64,000 bases of DNA, taken from positions 79,353,628 through 79,417,627 of the forward strand of contig OY978525.1 in the NCBI GenBank assembly GCA_963854835.1, written 5' to 3'. The notes beneath the pieces are model-generated. The model did no database searches. It had not been told where the DNA came from and was given only the letters and a program-made list of their open reading frames with translations. This document shows positions 1-11,248 of the stretch, piece by piece. Made by a program: the position numbers and the translations under genes. Source of the DNA: Megamerina dolium (lineage: Eukaryota; Arthropoda; Insecta; Diptera; Megamerinidae). Position 1 is the stretch's first letter. Each line of letters opens with the position of its first letter.

Positions 1-27
1 TTTGAAACCGCGAAATGGATAACCATT
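1..27 (+). mobile_element. 3' terminus of a rosa-like mariner, cut by the window edge
   Basis: The first bases match the right-hand ends of the two rosa-like mariners ending at 7577 and 10238 (shared core gaaaccg.aaaatggataacc, here with two changes). It is followed by TA at 28-29, the mariner target dinucleotide. Only the end of the element lies inside the window. Confidence 0.7.
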
Positions 28-2597
28 TATGATGCGGTACAAAACTGTACAACTTCCTTTATGAGAACATTAAAATAATCCCCTGTATAATACTGCAAAA
101 AAAGTGAGGTTATGTTCTTGATATCACCTCATCTTTATTACACCATGTATGAAACTGTCTGTCAAAATAAGAAAATAAGCGAAGAGAGAATAAGAGACAT
201 AAATCAATTAGAATCGCAATTGCCTCCTAATTTCTCTAAAATTGTTTAGGAGGATTTTAGCGAAAGATCATTGGAATGTTTGATCATTGGGATGTATGAT
301 TTGAATTCAATCCAATCAAGTAAATATGTAATACATAATAAATAAAAATAACTACACTACAGTACTTTGCCCTTCTGTCGAGTTTATTAATTCTATATAA
401 ATTTAAATATTGAAATGTTCATGAATACCATGTACTCGTATAAAAAATACTCCTAAAAAAACAGTTTACAAATATCATATTGAATAAAAAATAATGCTAA
501 TAATTTTAATTAAAATTAATAATAGTACTATTGTAGTCAAACAATTTATCAACGTTCTAGTAAATTTTATTGGTTAAGGGCAAGCTTACAGAGTTGATGG
601 TACCCACAGAAGGTATCATTGTATCATTTCAAAATTTCGAGAAATCTATTTTCACAATTTCCCACCTTTTTTCACACACAAAAAAAACTGAAATATTTTT
701 AAACTTTACGTGCATAGTAATATAATGATATGGGTATCAAACGAAAGGGAAATTTCGTAGCAGTTGTACTTAAAAATATTTCTGAAAAAAAAATGTCAGA
801 AAATAAATAAAGAAATTTTTTTTAGATATAGCATATTACATATAATTTCCTATTGACTCCTCTCCTTGAAGCACGAAATCAAGGATGTAACGTACATTCG
901 CACCTAAGCTCCTAAATATCCTTCGATACCATAACACTGGTTAGCTGAAATAAACATTATAGGTCTTCGCTTTATTCCTGGTACTTTTCACTTTCAGCTA
1001 TAATTACATTACACCTTTATACTAATACACTTTTACACTAATACTGGAGGGCCTCGTAAGGATCGCAGTATTTTGCAATTGCTTACACGCTAACACTTCA
1101 CAACTTACAACAAGACTGACTCATAACTGAAAAAGCTACTGCCTTCAGTAAGCTGGCAGCTTGTATACCATTTTTCTAATACTAACCATATATCGATCTA
1201 CCCTCATACCAACATATAACATACAATAATATATTCACAACACATGTGTGTATGTATGTACACGATCGATGCACTCAACATGTGTATGTATGTACCTATT
1301 ATGTGAAAAAGCAACTTTTTGATATTCACACACATGAGTAGTTCACGTGATTTTAGTTATCATGGAATATCTAAACATTGTTGGTATGCTTACGTAAGTG
1401 CAGAACTACGAATTGTTTGGGAAAGTGCTTTGTCAGCTTTTTCACACCCAACTGCAACTCAGTTGGCTCAATATTCTGGCATTTCACAATTATAAGTAAT
1501 ATTAATATGGATTGTGTATATTAGAACTTCGAGCAATGTTGGTATGTGTATGGATAAATATGTTTTTCACAATTTCGGGAAATATGTAGCAGGGCAAAAT
1601 ATGCATATGTGCATATCATATTTTGGCTAGCAACATCCCTCCCTTCTCTCAGGAATAAAAAATTATAATTATAATTATAAATAATAATAATTTTTTCAAA
1701 AGGTTGATGCTAGTGTCTAATGCGTCCAATGGTATGATTCGACAGAATTTTTTTTTATAGAATGGTATGAACAATAGCTTGTAAAGTGAGTTTTGTGTGT
1801 ACCGCTCTGCTAAGCAATATTGTCGATGTGAAACTCTGTACTCCTGGTGTAAGTGCTTCATGATTGGAGCAATAATGCATATGTAATTTTAGTTCTGTTG
1901 TTTATCATTTTCTTCTGATGTGGATCAAAATCCATTGTCACTGATAAATACAGTAGCTGAAATATGTCATTCGGTTGTGGTTGCATAGCTATTATTGTTG
2001 ATGTCTCTTTGCTACGTCGCGCTGGCTAGGTACATCAGAGTTATTGGTTGTAAATTCTATTGTTTTGTAAGTTTGTTATGGGTACTCGCTGGACCGGGCC
2101 TGATTTGCTTTCTGCTCTGGGTTTATTTGTCTTTACTGCCTAAAGAATAGTTTTGTGTCATCATTTTTTGGTTGTTACTGTAGTTAATGCTGTTAATATT
2201 GCTGCGTTGGCATCTCCCGAAATTTCACTGTATGAGTTGATATTGGATTCTCGTAGACATACTACGGTTTTCTTGTGTAGGAGAGTTACCAGATTTTTTT
2301 AATAATAGATCGCTTACATCTACTATATATATTATAACTACTATATCTACTATATCACTTATTTACTCAATTTTTCTTATTACGATTTACATATATTTTT
2401 ATATACCATATAAAAATAATTATTACGCAATATTTATCTATAATCTATACTTAATTTTTTAAAAGGTATTAAACATGCATTGTTGTTTGGTACAAAATAT
2501 AGTGGCAATATAGCATTTTCTCTTCATAGTTGCAATAACCAATTTTTCGGACTTGTAGGTGGTGCGATTTTTAATATTATCCGTTGAAAAAGGGAGC
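28..2597. other. AT-rich stretch without a supportable gene
   Basis: I see no coding region, RNA gene or clear repeat boundary in this 2.5 kb. A purine-rich run on the minus strand (complement of about 1633-1647) is followed directly by TGTTG, which resembles a polypurine tract meeting a 3' LTR. I could not find the other LTR end or a recognisable pol tail next to it, so this stays unproven. A short minus-strand open frame at 1649-1861 has no family features I recognise. Confidence 0.5.
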
Positions 2598-2637
2598 ATA
2601 TCGATGCCTTACTTTCTCAACCTCGTATCTTAAAAAA
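2598..2637 (+). repeat. left terminal inverted repeat
   Basis: Reads atatcgatgccttactttct and onward to a run of A. It pairs with 5409-5448 over about 40 bp with a single mismatch, which marks the left end of the DUF7869-like transposon. Confidence 0.85.
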
Positions 2638-2945
2638 TACAACTTTTCAGGAGAGAGAAAAAACGGTTAATTTTTTATTCTTCGGTGTTTGGGTACAAGT
2701 TCAAATGCAATTATTAAGGAATTGATAACATCTATGTATATTAGTAGTAATAATAAACTAATCTTGTTTAGTTTAAGCATGAAACGCATTTACTGAGATA
2801 CGAGTTTGCTGCATTAATAGTAATTTTAATTCTTGATACTTGATGAATAAGTTACGAGTTTGTTGCACTCATAACTATAGAAATAAATAACGCCGTTATA
2901 CAAAAATTATGCAAGGAAAATAATATTTAATATAGAATGAACGTT

Positions 2946-4961
2946 TTATTTGCAAGAAAGGAAAAAAAATAATTCATGGCAAATTATCATAAAATTATCA
3001 TAAAATGAATGATAGTCGGCTGGAATCATACGTTTTAAGTCTTGCAAGTCGTCATATTTTCTTTTTGAAATAGGTAGTGGTTGATTGTAGAGACCCGGTA
3101 GTAAAATGTTATCATGCTGCACTTGTGGTCTCAAACGATGAGGTAATAGTTGCCACTCTTCATCAAAACATAATTTGTATTGAACTCCGTTATTAAAGGT
3201 ATATTTGAGAGTTCGTAAATTTATATCGCATGGGTCGCCTTTGTTTGTACCTGGTCGAATCGATTTTAAATAATCGAGTGAAGAGAAATCTCGGAAAAAT
3301 TTATGATTTAAATAATGTACTTGATACGGTTGCAACAATCTGGATTGTTTTATAACCGTATTAAAATCAGCTGGCACATATAGTTCTCTTCCTTTCTTCT
3401 TTCGCTCTATGGAGGCATGCACGGAATCCCACTCCATTTGAGTATGGCCAACTACCAAGTATTTTTGCTGAATTTCTGCTTGGTGGGTATTTGCATAATG
3501 TTGCAAGGCATTCGCAAGTGTCGTATTACGATTTTGGGCACAGCACCCGTCGCTGTAAATTATTATAGGCTTTGATTTGTCTTTCAAATTCTGTAAATAG
3601 TCCAGCAAGCAAGAGGCAAATACATTCGAGTCCATGCCGCCTTCGGCTTCATGCCATACGTCACAAGCAACTTTTTTGTCAAACTCGTTATAAATTGTGA
3701 ATTGGTGCATACAAAGTTTTGTTTTAAAGTAGGTTGCTCCAGTTAAAAGTAGAGGAATTGTTTGCACTGCTTGCAAGTCCACCGTTAACATTTGAATATC
3801 ACCTCTTGAACAACGTTTCTTGTCTTCGGCTTTTTCTTTCCTAGCTCCTTACTTGTTATGTGAAGTTGATATTCATCTTCTGTGATGTTTTTATTTTTAT
3901 AAGCAAAGCAGATATCACATTGATCTTTCTTGGGTCTGTATATACTAATATTGACCTTGTGCACTGCGTCTAAGAAGCATTTGTACGTTGCCTTCTCAAC
4001 CTTATCAATGTTACGATCCATCAAATATTTTTCAAAATCTGTGTACACTTCTGCCCAAGTCTTGTACTGAACGTCTATATATTCTTTAGTTGTACTCTGT
4101 CGGCAATAATGTGATGGCATCTTAGGCAAATTTTGTAGAAAACAGTTTATGTGATTTACTTTGGCGATGTTTGTTTTGCTTTGACGACTGACTGGTCCAC
4201 TTTTCTTAACCATGCCAACGGTGTTTGCTTGTAGATTGCCAGTAACCCATTTGGACACGCTCCATTCACCTAGAGAGAGTGCACTCAAAAACATTTTTTT
4301 ACAAACAACCTTGATCTCCCCAGAAATTTTCAAATGGTAGACTAATGTGTTTACTCGCCAAGAAGAAATACCAGTTGTTCTCAAATTGACTGGTTTATGA
4401 GACACCATTGCAACGACATACGCTTTTTTCTCTTCCCAGGACAGTGACCAAAATATTTTAAAAACATTCTTTCTGTCTTCTTCTGTAATTTCGTTGCACT
4501 GCTTACCGAATTTTTTTGAACATATTTCCGAACGACAACGAGCCTTCAAAGTTCTTTCTCTTCTAATTTCCATTACTCCATTCCATTCTTTGCTCCGCTT
4601 TATCGATGAATACTCCTGGCCACGCATTCGCTTGAATTTTTTACGATTTCTACTCCAGTTTTGCTTATTTCCCTGGCCTTTACGTGCTCTTTTAATTGTA
4701 AATACGCCAGAGGATTCATCCAACAATACAGAACAAGATACATTATCAGACAAATGTGAATCAGTGCTGGGTTGGTACTCGCTTTCACTTGCTGGAAAAT
4801 CGGAATTGGAGGAACAGCTAGACTGATATGAATCAACTGAGACAAAATGTCCTGTTTCTTCATCCAAAATTTCCAGTTTGTTGTGTTTTAGGTTCTTGGC
4901 TAAGATTCTTGAAAACAAAACACCCTGTGTCAGCATCTAGTACAGCGATTGTATCACTCAT
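2946..4961 (-). pseudogene. DUF7869-like putative transposase, frameshifted
   Basis: Two long minus-strand frames (about 4936-3785 and 3791-2946) belong to one protein; the register changes near 3840-3860. The upstream part has an acidic N-terminus, a basic segment, and a cysteine-containing stretch that ends in CDICFAYK near 3910. The downstream part has VDLQAVQ at the start, YSDGCCAQNRN near 3540 and MEWDSVHASIE near 3420. That order matches proteins carrying the DUF7869 domain in insect genomes, many of which look transposon-derived. The conserved acidic residues (D in VDLQ, D in YSDG, D/E in EWDSVHASIE) could form an RNase H-like nuclease site; that is inference. A possible start is the ATG at 4961 in a third register, so the N-terminus is probably broken too. 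It sits wholly between the TIRs, so it is most likely the element's own enzyme. Confidence 0.65.
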
Positions 4962-5408
4962 TTTACAATAAACACTATTCATCAGAATTAGATCTTCACC
5001 AAGCAAAACAAATATCACAACAATTCTGTATATATGCGACAAGAACTTATACCAAAAGTACTGCAAAACAAGAAATAGCAAAATACTACAAAAAAAAAAT
5101 ATAAATAACGGTAATCCCATGCATACATCATTTACTTTCTAACCAATATACAGCTGGTTCCCGATTTAACGAACAACGTTATTGTGAAGAAGGATAGAAT
5201 AAAGAGCAAGACGAAATTCTTAACTTTTTAATAATTGCACATATTAAGATAAGAGTTTGACGCAGTTATGAAAATAGGAGTGAATGAGATACGAAAATAT
5301 ATTTTGTTAATATTTACAGAATTGAAACATCGTATTGAAGTAATAAGTTGTTGCATTAATAGAACACAACAATAGCAATCGTTTGATATGAAAAAGTCAA
5401 AAACGAAT

Positions 5409-5448
5409 TTTTTTAAGTTACGAGGTTGAGAAAGTAAGGCATCGATAT
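5409..5448 (-). repeat. right terminal inverted repeat
   Basis: Inverted partner of 2598-2637. Read on the minus strand it starts atatcgatgcc, like the left end, and is followed on the plus strand by tttgttac. Confidence 0.85.
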
Positions 5449-5860
<412 letters not shown>

Positions 5861-6420
5861 AAGGGTGATCCAATAAGAGCTTCCGGTATTTTTTTTTTTA
5901 ATAAAACACATTAAAATCAATTTAATAATCAAAAAGTGTATTTGAGACGTCAGTTCGGTTTATGACATTTAATGTTTGAAAATAATTTATTTAGGCTATA
6001 ACATGACCATTCTATGGGTCCAATTTTCGAGCACTCTTTCGAGCATTTCGGCCGATATTCCGTTAATTACGCGTGTTGTGATCGCTTCTAATGTAGGAAT
6101 CGATTGTGGTTTATAGACATAAACAACTAATTTCACATAGCTCCATAAAAAGTAATCCAACTGCGTCAGATCACAAGATCTGAACACCATAACCACAACA
6201 TAACACCATATGAACACCATGAAATGGTCGAAGAGAATGAAGAACATTTCTCACTGAACACAGAATTTTCACAATTTGTAAACGTTGATCTGGCTTAAGT
6301 CTATTCATGGTGAAATGTCAATGAATAATGAACACAAGTGTCATATGAACATGACAGTTATAACACATGAGATGTCTGAGAATCCATATTGGAAAAAGTA
6401 CCTCCTATTGGATCACTCTT
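5861..6420 (-). mobile_element. mariner deletion derivative inserted in the AT tract
   Basis: The ends are inverted copies of each other: left aagggtgatccaataagag, right complement aagagtgatccaataggag. TA flanks both sides (5859-5860 and 6421-6422). At 560 bp it is far shorter than a full mariner (about 1.3 kb) and keeps only the C-terminal coding remnant on the minus strand. It appears to have landed in a TA of the microsatellite. Confidence 0.85.
5996..6178 (-). pseudogene. mariner transposase C-terminal remnant
   Basis: The minus strand encodes about 60 residues starting RSCDLTQLDYFLWSYV, the block around the third catalytic Asp of mariner transposases, followed by a tail with ISAEMLERVLENW typical of the family's C-terminus. 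The first two catalytic Asp residues and the DNA-binding half are absent. It differs clearly from the rosa-like protein next door, so it belongs to another mariner subfamily. Confidence 0.8.
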
Positions 6421-6444
6421 TATATATATATATATATATATATA
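6421..6444. repeat. short (TA)n tract
   Basis: Twelve TA units between the right end of the 560-bp mariner and the truncated rosa-like element. It is probably the continuation of the 5449-5860 microsatellite. Confidence 0.9.
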
Positions 6445-7472
6445 ATGGTGATTCTGCCACAGCCACATATCGTGCTTTAAGAGGAGATTATGGTTTACAT
6501 AATCGTCCAACTACGCAAGCAATTGGCAAAATTGTGAAGAAATATGAAGAGACTGGATCGGTTACAGATATTGTAAGGCCTGTGCATCATCGTTTCGCTC
6601 GTACCACCGAAAATATCGCTGCTGTAAGTGAAAGTGTTGCCGAAGACCCGAATGTGTCGATTCCTCGTCGTTCTCAGGAATTAGGACTGTCTTACGGCAC
6701 ATTATGGCGTATTTTGCATTTGGATTTACAACTACATCCATATAAAATCCAGCTCACACAACAACTGAAGCCAGCTGACCATTCACAACATCGTAGATAC
6801 GTCGAATGGGTGCTTGAACAACAGGCGGTGGACGGCGATTTTTCGAACAAAATTTTCTTCAGCGACGAAGCACATTTCTCACACGGTGGGTATGTTAACA
6901 AACAAAATTGTCGTATTTGGGGTTCTGAGAATCCTCAAGTAATTGAAGAGAGGCCACTACATCCACAAAAAGTCACTGCTTGGTGCGCTCTTTGGTCCGG
7001 AGGTGTGATTGGACCTTACTTCTTCGAAAACGATGATGGAACGACTGTCACCGTCAATTCGGAGCGTTATGGTCATATGATAACCGACTTTTTTTTGCCT
7101 GCTATTGAAGAATACGACTTAGAGAATATGTGGTTTCAACAAGACGGTGCCACATGCCACACAACTCGAGCGAATATGGCTTTATTGCAAGAGAAATTTT
7201 CTGGCCGCGTAATTCCTCGTCGTGGCGATATCAAGTGGCCACCAAGATCATGCGATTTGACACCGCTTGATTTTTTTTGTGGGGCTACGCGAAAGACCGT
7301 GTATGCAGATAAACCTTTAACTCTTGAGCACCTAAAAACCAACATTCGTCACGTTATGGCTGAGATACCGCCGAACATGTGTCAAAAAGTGGTTGAAAAT
7401 TACCTCAAAAGAATCGATGCTTGCAACAATTCGCGTGGTGGTCATTTAAATGATGTAGTATTTCACACATAA
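6444..7472 (+). pseudogene. rosa-like mariner transposase, N-terminus lost
   Basis: The frame from NGDSATATYRALRG to the stop at 7472 is a mariner transposase lacking its start. The helix-turn-helix part includes RRSQELGLSYGTLWRIL. The catalytic residues are the D in FFSDEAHF, the D in WFQQDGATCH and the D in LTPLDFF; 41 residues separate the last two, the DD41D spacing reported for the rosa subfamily. Just after LDFF the usual family block (LWGYAKDR-type) reads in a shifted register for about nine codons and then returns to frame, suggesting two compensating indels. The enzyme would cut and paste the element at TA sites, but the missing N-terminus makes this copy dead. Confidence 0.85.
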
Positions 7473-7577
7473 TGTCAACGTTCAAACTTTATAATAAAAA
7501 AGAAATATCATGATAAAAAATATTTTCTATGTTTTTTATTTACATTTACTTTTGAAACCGCAAAATGGATAACCCTT
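6444..7577 (+). mobile_element. rosa-like (DD41D) mariner, 5' end missing
   Basis: The right end (tip ...ggataaccctt, then TA at 7578-7579) is intact and matches two other copies in the window. The left TIR and the first roughly 25 codons are replaced by the (TA)n tract. The TA at the right end lies inside sequence matching a Bel-Pao LTR, so this element jumped into that LTR. Confidence 0.85.
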
Positions 7578-7579
7578 TA

Positions 7580-7803
7580 CATATCACACTCAAGCCGACC
7601 TTAACTCCGCATTTCATTCCGACTACAATAACGCTTTCTATTAAAAGCGGTATTGCTAAGAATCAATCGGCTTTTCACCAGCATCAACAGTCTATGTGTG
7701 CAAGATAACGAAATATTTCTTGTTTTATTTTAAACTGTAAAATAAATAATTGAACTTCAGAATTGTTACAATCCATCATTGGGTTTTATTTTCTGTACAC
7801 ACA
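7580..7803 (+). repeat. partial 5' LTR of the Bel-Pao element
   Basis: Matches the 3' LTR from about 9546 on. It is followed by ttggaggccccgcccagatt, in the position and style of a primer-binding site; it loosely resembles a tRNA-Gln complement, which I cannot confirm. The LTR end at about 7803 is approximate. Confidence 0.65.
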
Positions 7804-8098
7804 TACTTTTGGAGGCCCCGCCCAGATTTAATTCAATACACGTCATTACAATAAATATCTCCGTTATCTTGCACACTGCATTATACAGTGTCAGTAGCAG
7901 TCATTAGTTAGTAGAAGGCAAAACAACGACTTCACAGCATTGTCATCATTACTAAAACAGTAACAACAAGCGACAAAATAACAGTTGCAATTAGTCAGAA
8001 GAAGAGGGTAAGTGGATGTAATTCGTGGAGTACGGAGTCAAACTCGAAGTGACCAGATGATGGCTACTTAACCCAAAACCTGTGATAATCTCGTAAGA

Positions 8099-8716
8099 GT
8101 GCAACCTAATCTATTAGAGGAATTAAAGAAGTTGCTTAATAACTTCAAAAAGGAGTCTACCTCTCGAAAAACGAAGATCTACTTCGCTGAATGCTTAAAA
8201 AGGCTTGATCAACTATACAATGATTTATGGAGTCTCACACTAAAATTATTAGCATTGGCATTGGTGATGATGATACATACCATTCTGACGAAGTTTCTTC
8301 AAAGTTCGACGAAACATATATCGCTGTGTATTGTGTGATAAGCGAACATGAACGCGTGGAGAAGAGTTGTATCCTCCAGAGTCCCCTCGTGAAACGGTGG
8401 CAGTGACTCTTGGTCAATCAAATCGAGTTTCATCTGTTTCAAATTTATTGATTGGCCATCATTGTATGATTCGTTTCCCCGATTGATTCACACCAAGCCG
8501 GAGTTGAACAATATTCAACGATTTCATTACTTAAAAAAATCACTTTCTAGTGACCAGGACATAGATCTTCATCAAATGTCTTTAACCGAATTCAAATATG
8601 AGACCGCGTTGCAATTACTCGTAAAACGGTACGATAATCCGCGTGTATTGTTCACACATCATATTAACGCTTTATATAATCTTCCTCAGCTTCAGAAAAA
8701 TGATCCGATTACATAA
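8099..8716 (+). pseudogene. Bel-Pao gag remnant
   Basis: Two fragments in different registers: one from 8099 with KTKIYFAECLKRLDQLYNDL, the other from 8462 with IQRFHYLKKSLSSDQ and LLVKRYDNPRVLFTHHINAL. The second is the conserved core seen in Bel-Pao gag proteins (DUF1759-like), which forms the capsid-like shell. Frameshifts and stops between 8338 and 8462 break it. Confidence 0.75.
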
Positions 8717-8832
8717 AATCCATGCTTAATGCCGCCCATGTCTGTATTAACGAATTCAAACCACTTAAACTTTCGCAGGTGACATCGTTCCTAAATTAAT
8801 AAATCACAATATTCAATAGCACTTTAATCCAC

Positions 8833-9423
8833 CATATTCGCCCAGCTTTGGAGGAATCTGGGCGGGTAACGTTTTGGCTATGAAATACCACTTGAAGCGA
8901 ACAGTCCACAGCACAGGGCTCACCTACAAAATGCTTTCTACGGTTCTGGTAGGAATTGAAGCATGTCTCAATTCAAGGCCTCTCTGCCGTTAACGGCAGA
9001 TCCTGATGACCAATTGGTGTTAAGTCTTGGCCATTTTTTGATTGGCGATACATTACTTGCTCCTCCAGAGTCTAATAGTAATACCCCAGGCATTGGTGTC
9101 CATTCCCTCGCACTTCAGCGGATGATCCAGCAGTCCTGGAAAAGATGGTTATCTGAATGGCTATCGCAACTCCAAGCACGGCTCTAGCGGAAACTAGAGG
9201 CCAATCTAAATATCAACGAGCTGGTATTAATAAAGGACGATCGGAAGATCGAATCGGAAGAATAATAGAACTACATCCAGGAGCTGATGATCTCGTTCGC
9301 GTAGTCACCCTGCGTACTCAATTCGATACTTGCAAGCGATCAATCTCAAAACTCTGTCGATTACCTATTCCTACTTTTGCTGAGGGAGAGGTTCCTAACG
9401 AAGATTTTCAACGCTGCAGATAA
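8833..9423 (+). pseudogene. Bel-Pao integrase C-terminus (DUF5641-like)
   Basis: Readable pieces in several registers include GIEACLNSRPLC, LVLSLGHFLIGDTLLAPPE, QSWKRWLSEWLSQLQ and RIIELHPGADDLVRVVTLRT. This is the conserved C-terminal segment of Bel-Pao polyproteins. The catalytic core is missing because of a deletion around 8740-8860 that fused gag to this tail. Confidence 0.8.
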
Positions 9424-9483
9424 TAAAGAATGCATGTCCATTGTTGTGGACTATATCATGCTGGTTCCAGCATTGGGGCGGCA

Positions 9484-9655
9484 TGTTCAGTTTTGGAAGC
9501 TCTGTTGTTGCAGGAGAGGACATAATATCATACCAACAGAATCATACATATTACAGCCAAGCCGAACTTAACTCCGCATTTCATTCCGACTACGATAATG
9601 CTTTGTATTAAAAACAGTATTGCTAAGAATCAATCGGGTTTTCACCAGCATCAAC
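9484..9655 (+). repeat. partial 3' LTR of the Bel-Pao element
   Basis: Starts TGTTCAG after the purine-rich ttggggcggca, a typical Bel-Pao polypurine-tract junction. Homology to the 5' LTR stops at 9655, so the end of this LTR is missing. Confidence 0.65.
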
Positions 9656-9987
9656 AACAGTTGAAAGTAATGATTCCGTTTCTGAGAGGTTATTTATCAT
9701 ACTTAATAACTGATGTTTGAATTTTTGAATTTTATGTACTTTATATAAATAGTGTAGTATAGTTTTAACACATATTTCGTAATGAATGAATTATAAAATA
9801 AAGCATTAGTAAAATAAGTGAGTAACGATTCAAAAAATCATTATATAAAAATGTATATCCGACCTTTTTTAAGGCTTAATGTGGTGCAACTTTCTGAATA
9901 GAATTGATAATAAGGGAAAAAGCTAACTTGAAAGTAGCATTTTTTTTAAAGCTTTTAATTTAAAAAATGTTAAAACAATCATTAAAA
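9656..9987. other. AT-rich spacer, nothing recognised
   Basis: No coding frame, terminal repeat or RNA-like structure that I can support. Confidence 0.5.
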
Positions 9988-10238
9988 ATCATGCGATTTG
10001 ACACCGCTTGACTTTTTTTGTGGGGCTACGCGAAAGACCGTGTCAAAAAGTGGTCGAAAATTACCTCAAAAGAATCGATGCTTGCAACAATTCGCGTGGT
10101 GGTCATTTAAATGATGTAGTATTTCACACATAATGTCAACGTTCAAACTTTATAATAAAAAAGAAATATCATGATAAAAAATATTTTATATGTGTTTTAT
10201 TTACATTTACTTTTGAAACCGTAAAATGGATAACCCTT
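9988..10238 (+). mobile_element. rosa-like mariner 3' end with an internal deletion
   Basis: Matches the 3' part of the element ending at 7577, starting at atcatgcgatttgacacc and ending at ggataaccctt followed by TA. About 100 bp are missing between gaccgtgt and caaaaagtgg; in the longer copy both deletion edges end in gtgt, so a microhomology-driven deletion is likely. The last codons and the 3' UTR are nearly identical between the two copies. Confidence 0.85.
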
Positions 10239-10278
10239 TATTTGTTTTTTTTTTTTCTCTTTTAACTTTTTTTGTATT

Positions 10279-10412
10279 CAACCTAGCTAATCTATTGCCT
10301 ATTTATCATATTCCTTCAGATAAATCCTAACGTGTCCGTACTATACTGTATTTACTGTATATTTCTAACCCTCTAGTTGTAATTTTCCTTAAGATATTGT
10401 ATTATTTTTGGA
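10279..10412 (-). repeat. outer segment of element A, copy 1
   Basis: Similar to 61120-61236, which in the second copy runs straight on into sequence matching 20831 onward. Gypsy B and Tigger therefore interrupt copy 1 between 10412 and 20831. A poly-T stretch precedes it at about 10243-10278. Confidence 0.7.
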
Positions 10413-10866
10413 AGTTACATACTATAACCAATCACAGCCACTTCCACCACCAATGCCAGAACGCAGCAACAACAACAACCAACAATAATAACTACAATCA
10501 ACAACAACAACAACAACAATCAACAACAATATAATAAACATTTATTAAATTCATTTACTTTAGTTAAATAAGCATTTTATTAAATTCATTTACTTTAGTT
10601 AAATAAGCATTTTATTAAATTCATTTTACTTTAGTTAATTAAGCATTTTCACTCTTACAAACTGTAAATTATGCATTTTGCTTATGTTTTCGCAACATAA
10701 TCAATAATGCGTAATAAACATTTTTACTTGATAATTAAAATCAATAAGATATAAATGTATGTATTTTCAGTTCGAAGTGCAGTTGTAACTTGAAGTAGAG
10801 AAAATAAATGTAAATTTTAAGAAAATATATTTTTTTTATTAAGTTCTACGAATAGAACTTATAACT
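10413..10866 (+). repeat. 5' LTR of gypsy B
   Basis: 454 bp bounded by agttac...ataact inverted tips. Its last roughly 80 bp recur at 18056-18137. It contains a CAA-rich stretch (about 10456-10530) and a 35-bp tandem repeat. Confidence 0.8.
10539..10647. repeat. 35-bp tandem repeat, about 3 copies, inside the LTR
   Basis: The unit attaaattcatttacttta.. with gttaaataagcatttt follows itself three times with only small changes. It lies in the U3-like part of the LTR, where copy number could affect transcription; that effect is inference. Confidence 0.85.
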
Positions 10867-10882
10867 GGCGCAGTCGAATGGA
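10866..10882 (+). other. primer-binding site of gypsy B
   Basis: tggcgcagtcga directly abuts the 5' LTR. It matches the tRNA-Ser-type primer site used by the 17.6/297/Tom group of gypsy elements, with one difference near its end. Confidence 0.75.
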
Positions 10883-11104
10883 ACGTCTTACGGGAGTGCG
10901 GAAATAGTGAGAAAATAAGTCCTTAAAGAGAATTGTGTTAGTGTTTGTGCTATATTAAATAATAATACTCTGTTGTGTATTAAATTGTTATTGGAGAGCG
11001 ATTTCTTATAACATATTCGACAGTAACGGCATATTACTTGTTGGAATAGTTGAGAGTATCTCCCAATAACAGAGGCTTTTTGAGGGAATATCAAATAAGC
11101 CTCA

Positions 11105-11248
11105 TGGTGAGGGCATGTCACCAACACACACAGTAAGGTGACTTTACAATTAAACTCATCGGTGACGGCATATCACCGAGTAGATTTAAAACATAGGACA
11201 CAACACCCAACACAAATTATAAATTGCATCGGTGACGGTATATCACCG
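11105..11248 (+). repeat. three repeated stem-loops in the gypsy B leader
   Basis: The motif ggtgacggcatatcacc and close variants occur at 11106-11122, 11161-11177 and 11231-11247. Each can fold as ggtga/tcacc around a 7-nt loop; the latter two have an extra c-g pair. A broken fourth copy lies near 11271. They sit between the primer site and gag, where packaging or translation signals are usual. Confidence 0.7.

Larger units (their letters stand above)
2598..5448 (-). mobile_element. TIR DNA transposon with a DUF7869-like protein
   Basis: The two ends form an inverted repeat of about 40 bp with one internal mismatch (2598-2637 and 5409-5448). They enclose 2.85 kb with one degenerate gene on the minus strand. 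Just outside or at the tips, TA (or ATAT, because the tips are palindromic) is present on both sides, so the target duplication is either TA or ATAT. Short direct motifs related to agttgttgcattaatag recur inside both ends (around 2802, 2850 and 5345) and could be transposase-binding sites. The superfamily is not clear to me. The boundaries are well supported by the inverted repeat; the assignment as a DNA transposon is inferred from TIRs plus the enclosed gene. Confidence 0.8.
7580..9655 (+). mobile_element. Bel-Pao LTR retrotransposon, internally deleted
   Basis: A direct repeat of about 105 bp (7588-7692 and 9552-9655) marks partial LTRs. Between them lie a Bel-Pao gag remnant and the very end of the integrase; protease, reverse transcriptase and RNase H are gone. 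The 5' LTR lacks its first roughly 60 bp because the rosa-like mariner sits at that point. The 3' LTR breaks off at 9655. Confidence 0.8.

Noticed and set aside
1380..1646. 3' LTR of a copia-like element on the minus strand
   Set aside because: A purine run followed by TGTTG is suggestive, but no second LTR end, target duplication or recognisable pol tail could be confirmed.
4494..4826. Plus-strand open frame opposite the DUF7869-like gene
   Set aside because: It is an antisense shadow of the minus-strand coding sequence and has no features of its own.
6285..6443. Apparent N-terminus of the rosa-like transposase
   Set aside because: It consists of the right half of the 560-bp mariner plus the TA tract; homology to transposase begins only at 6444.
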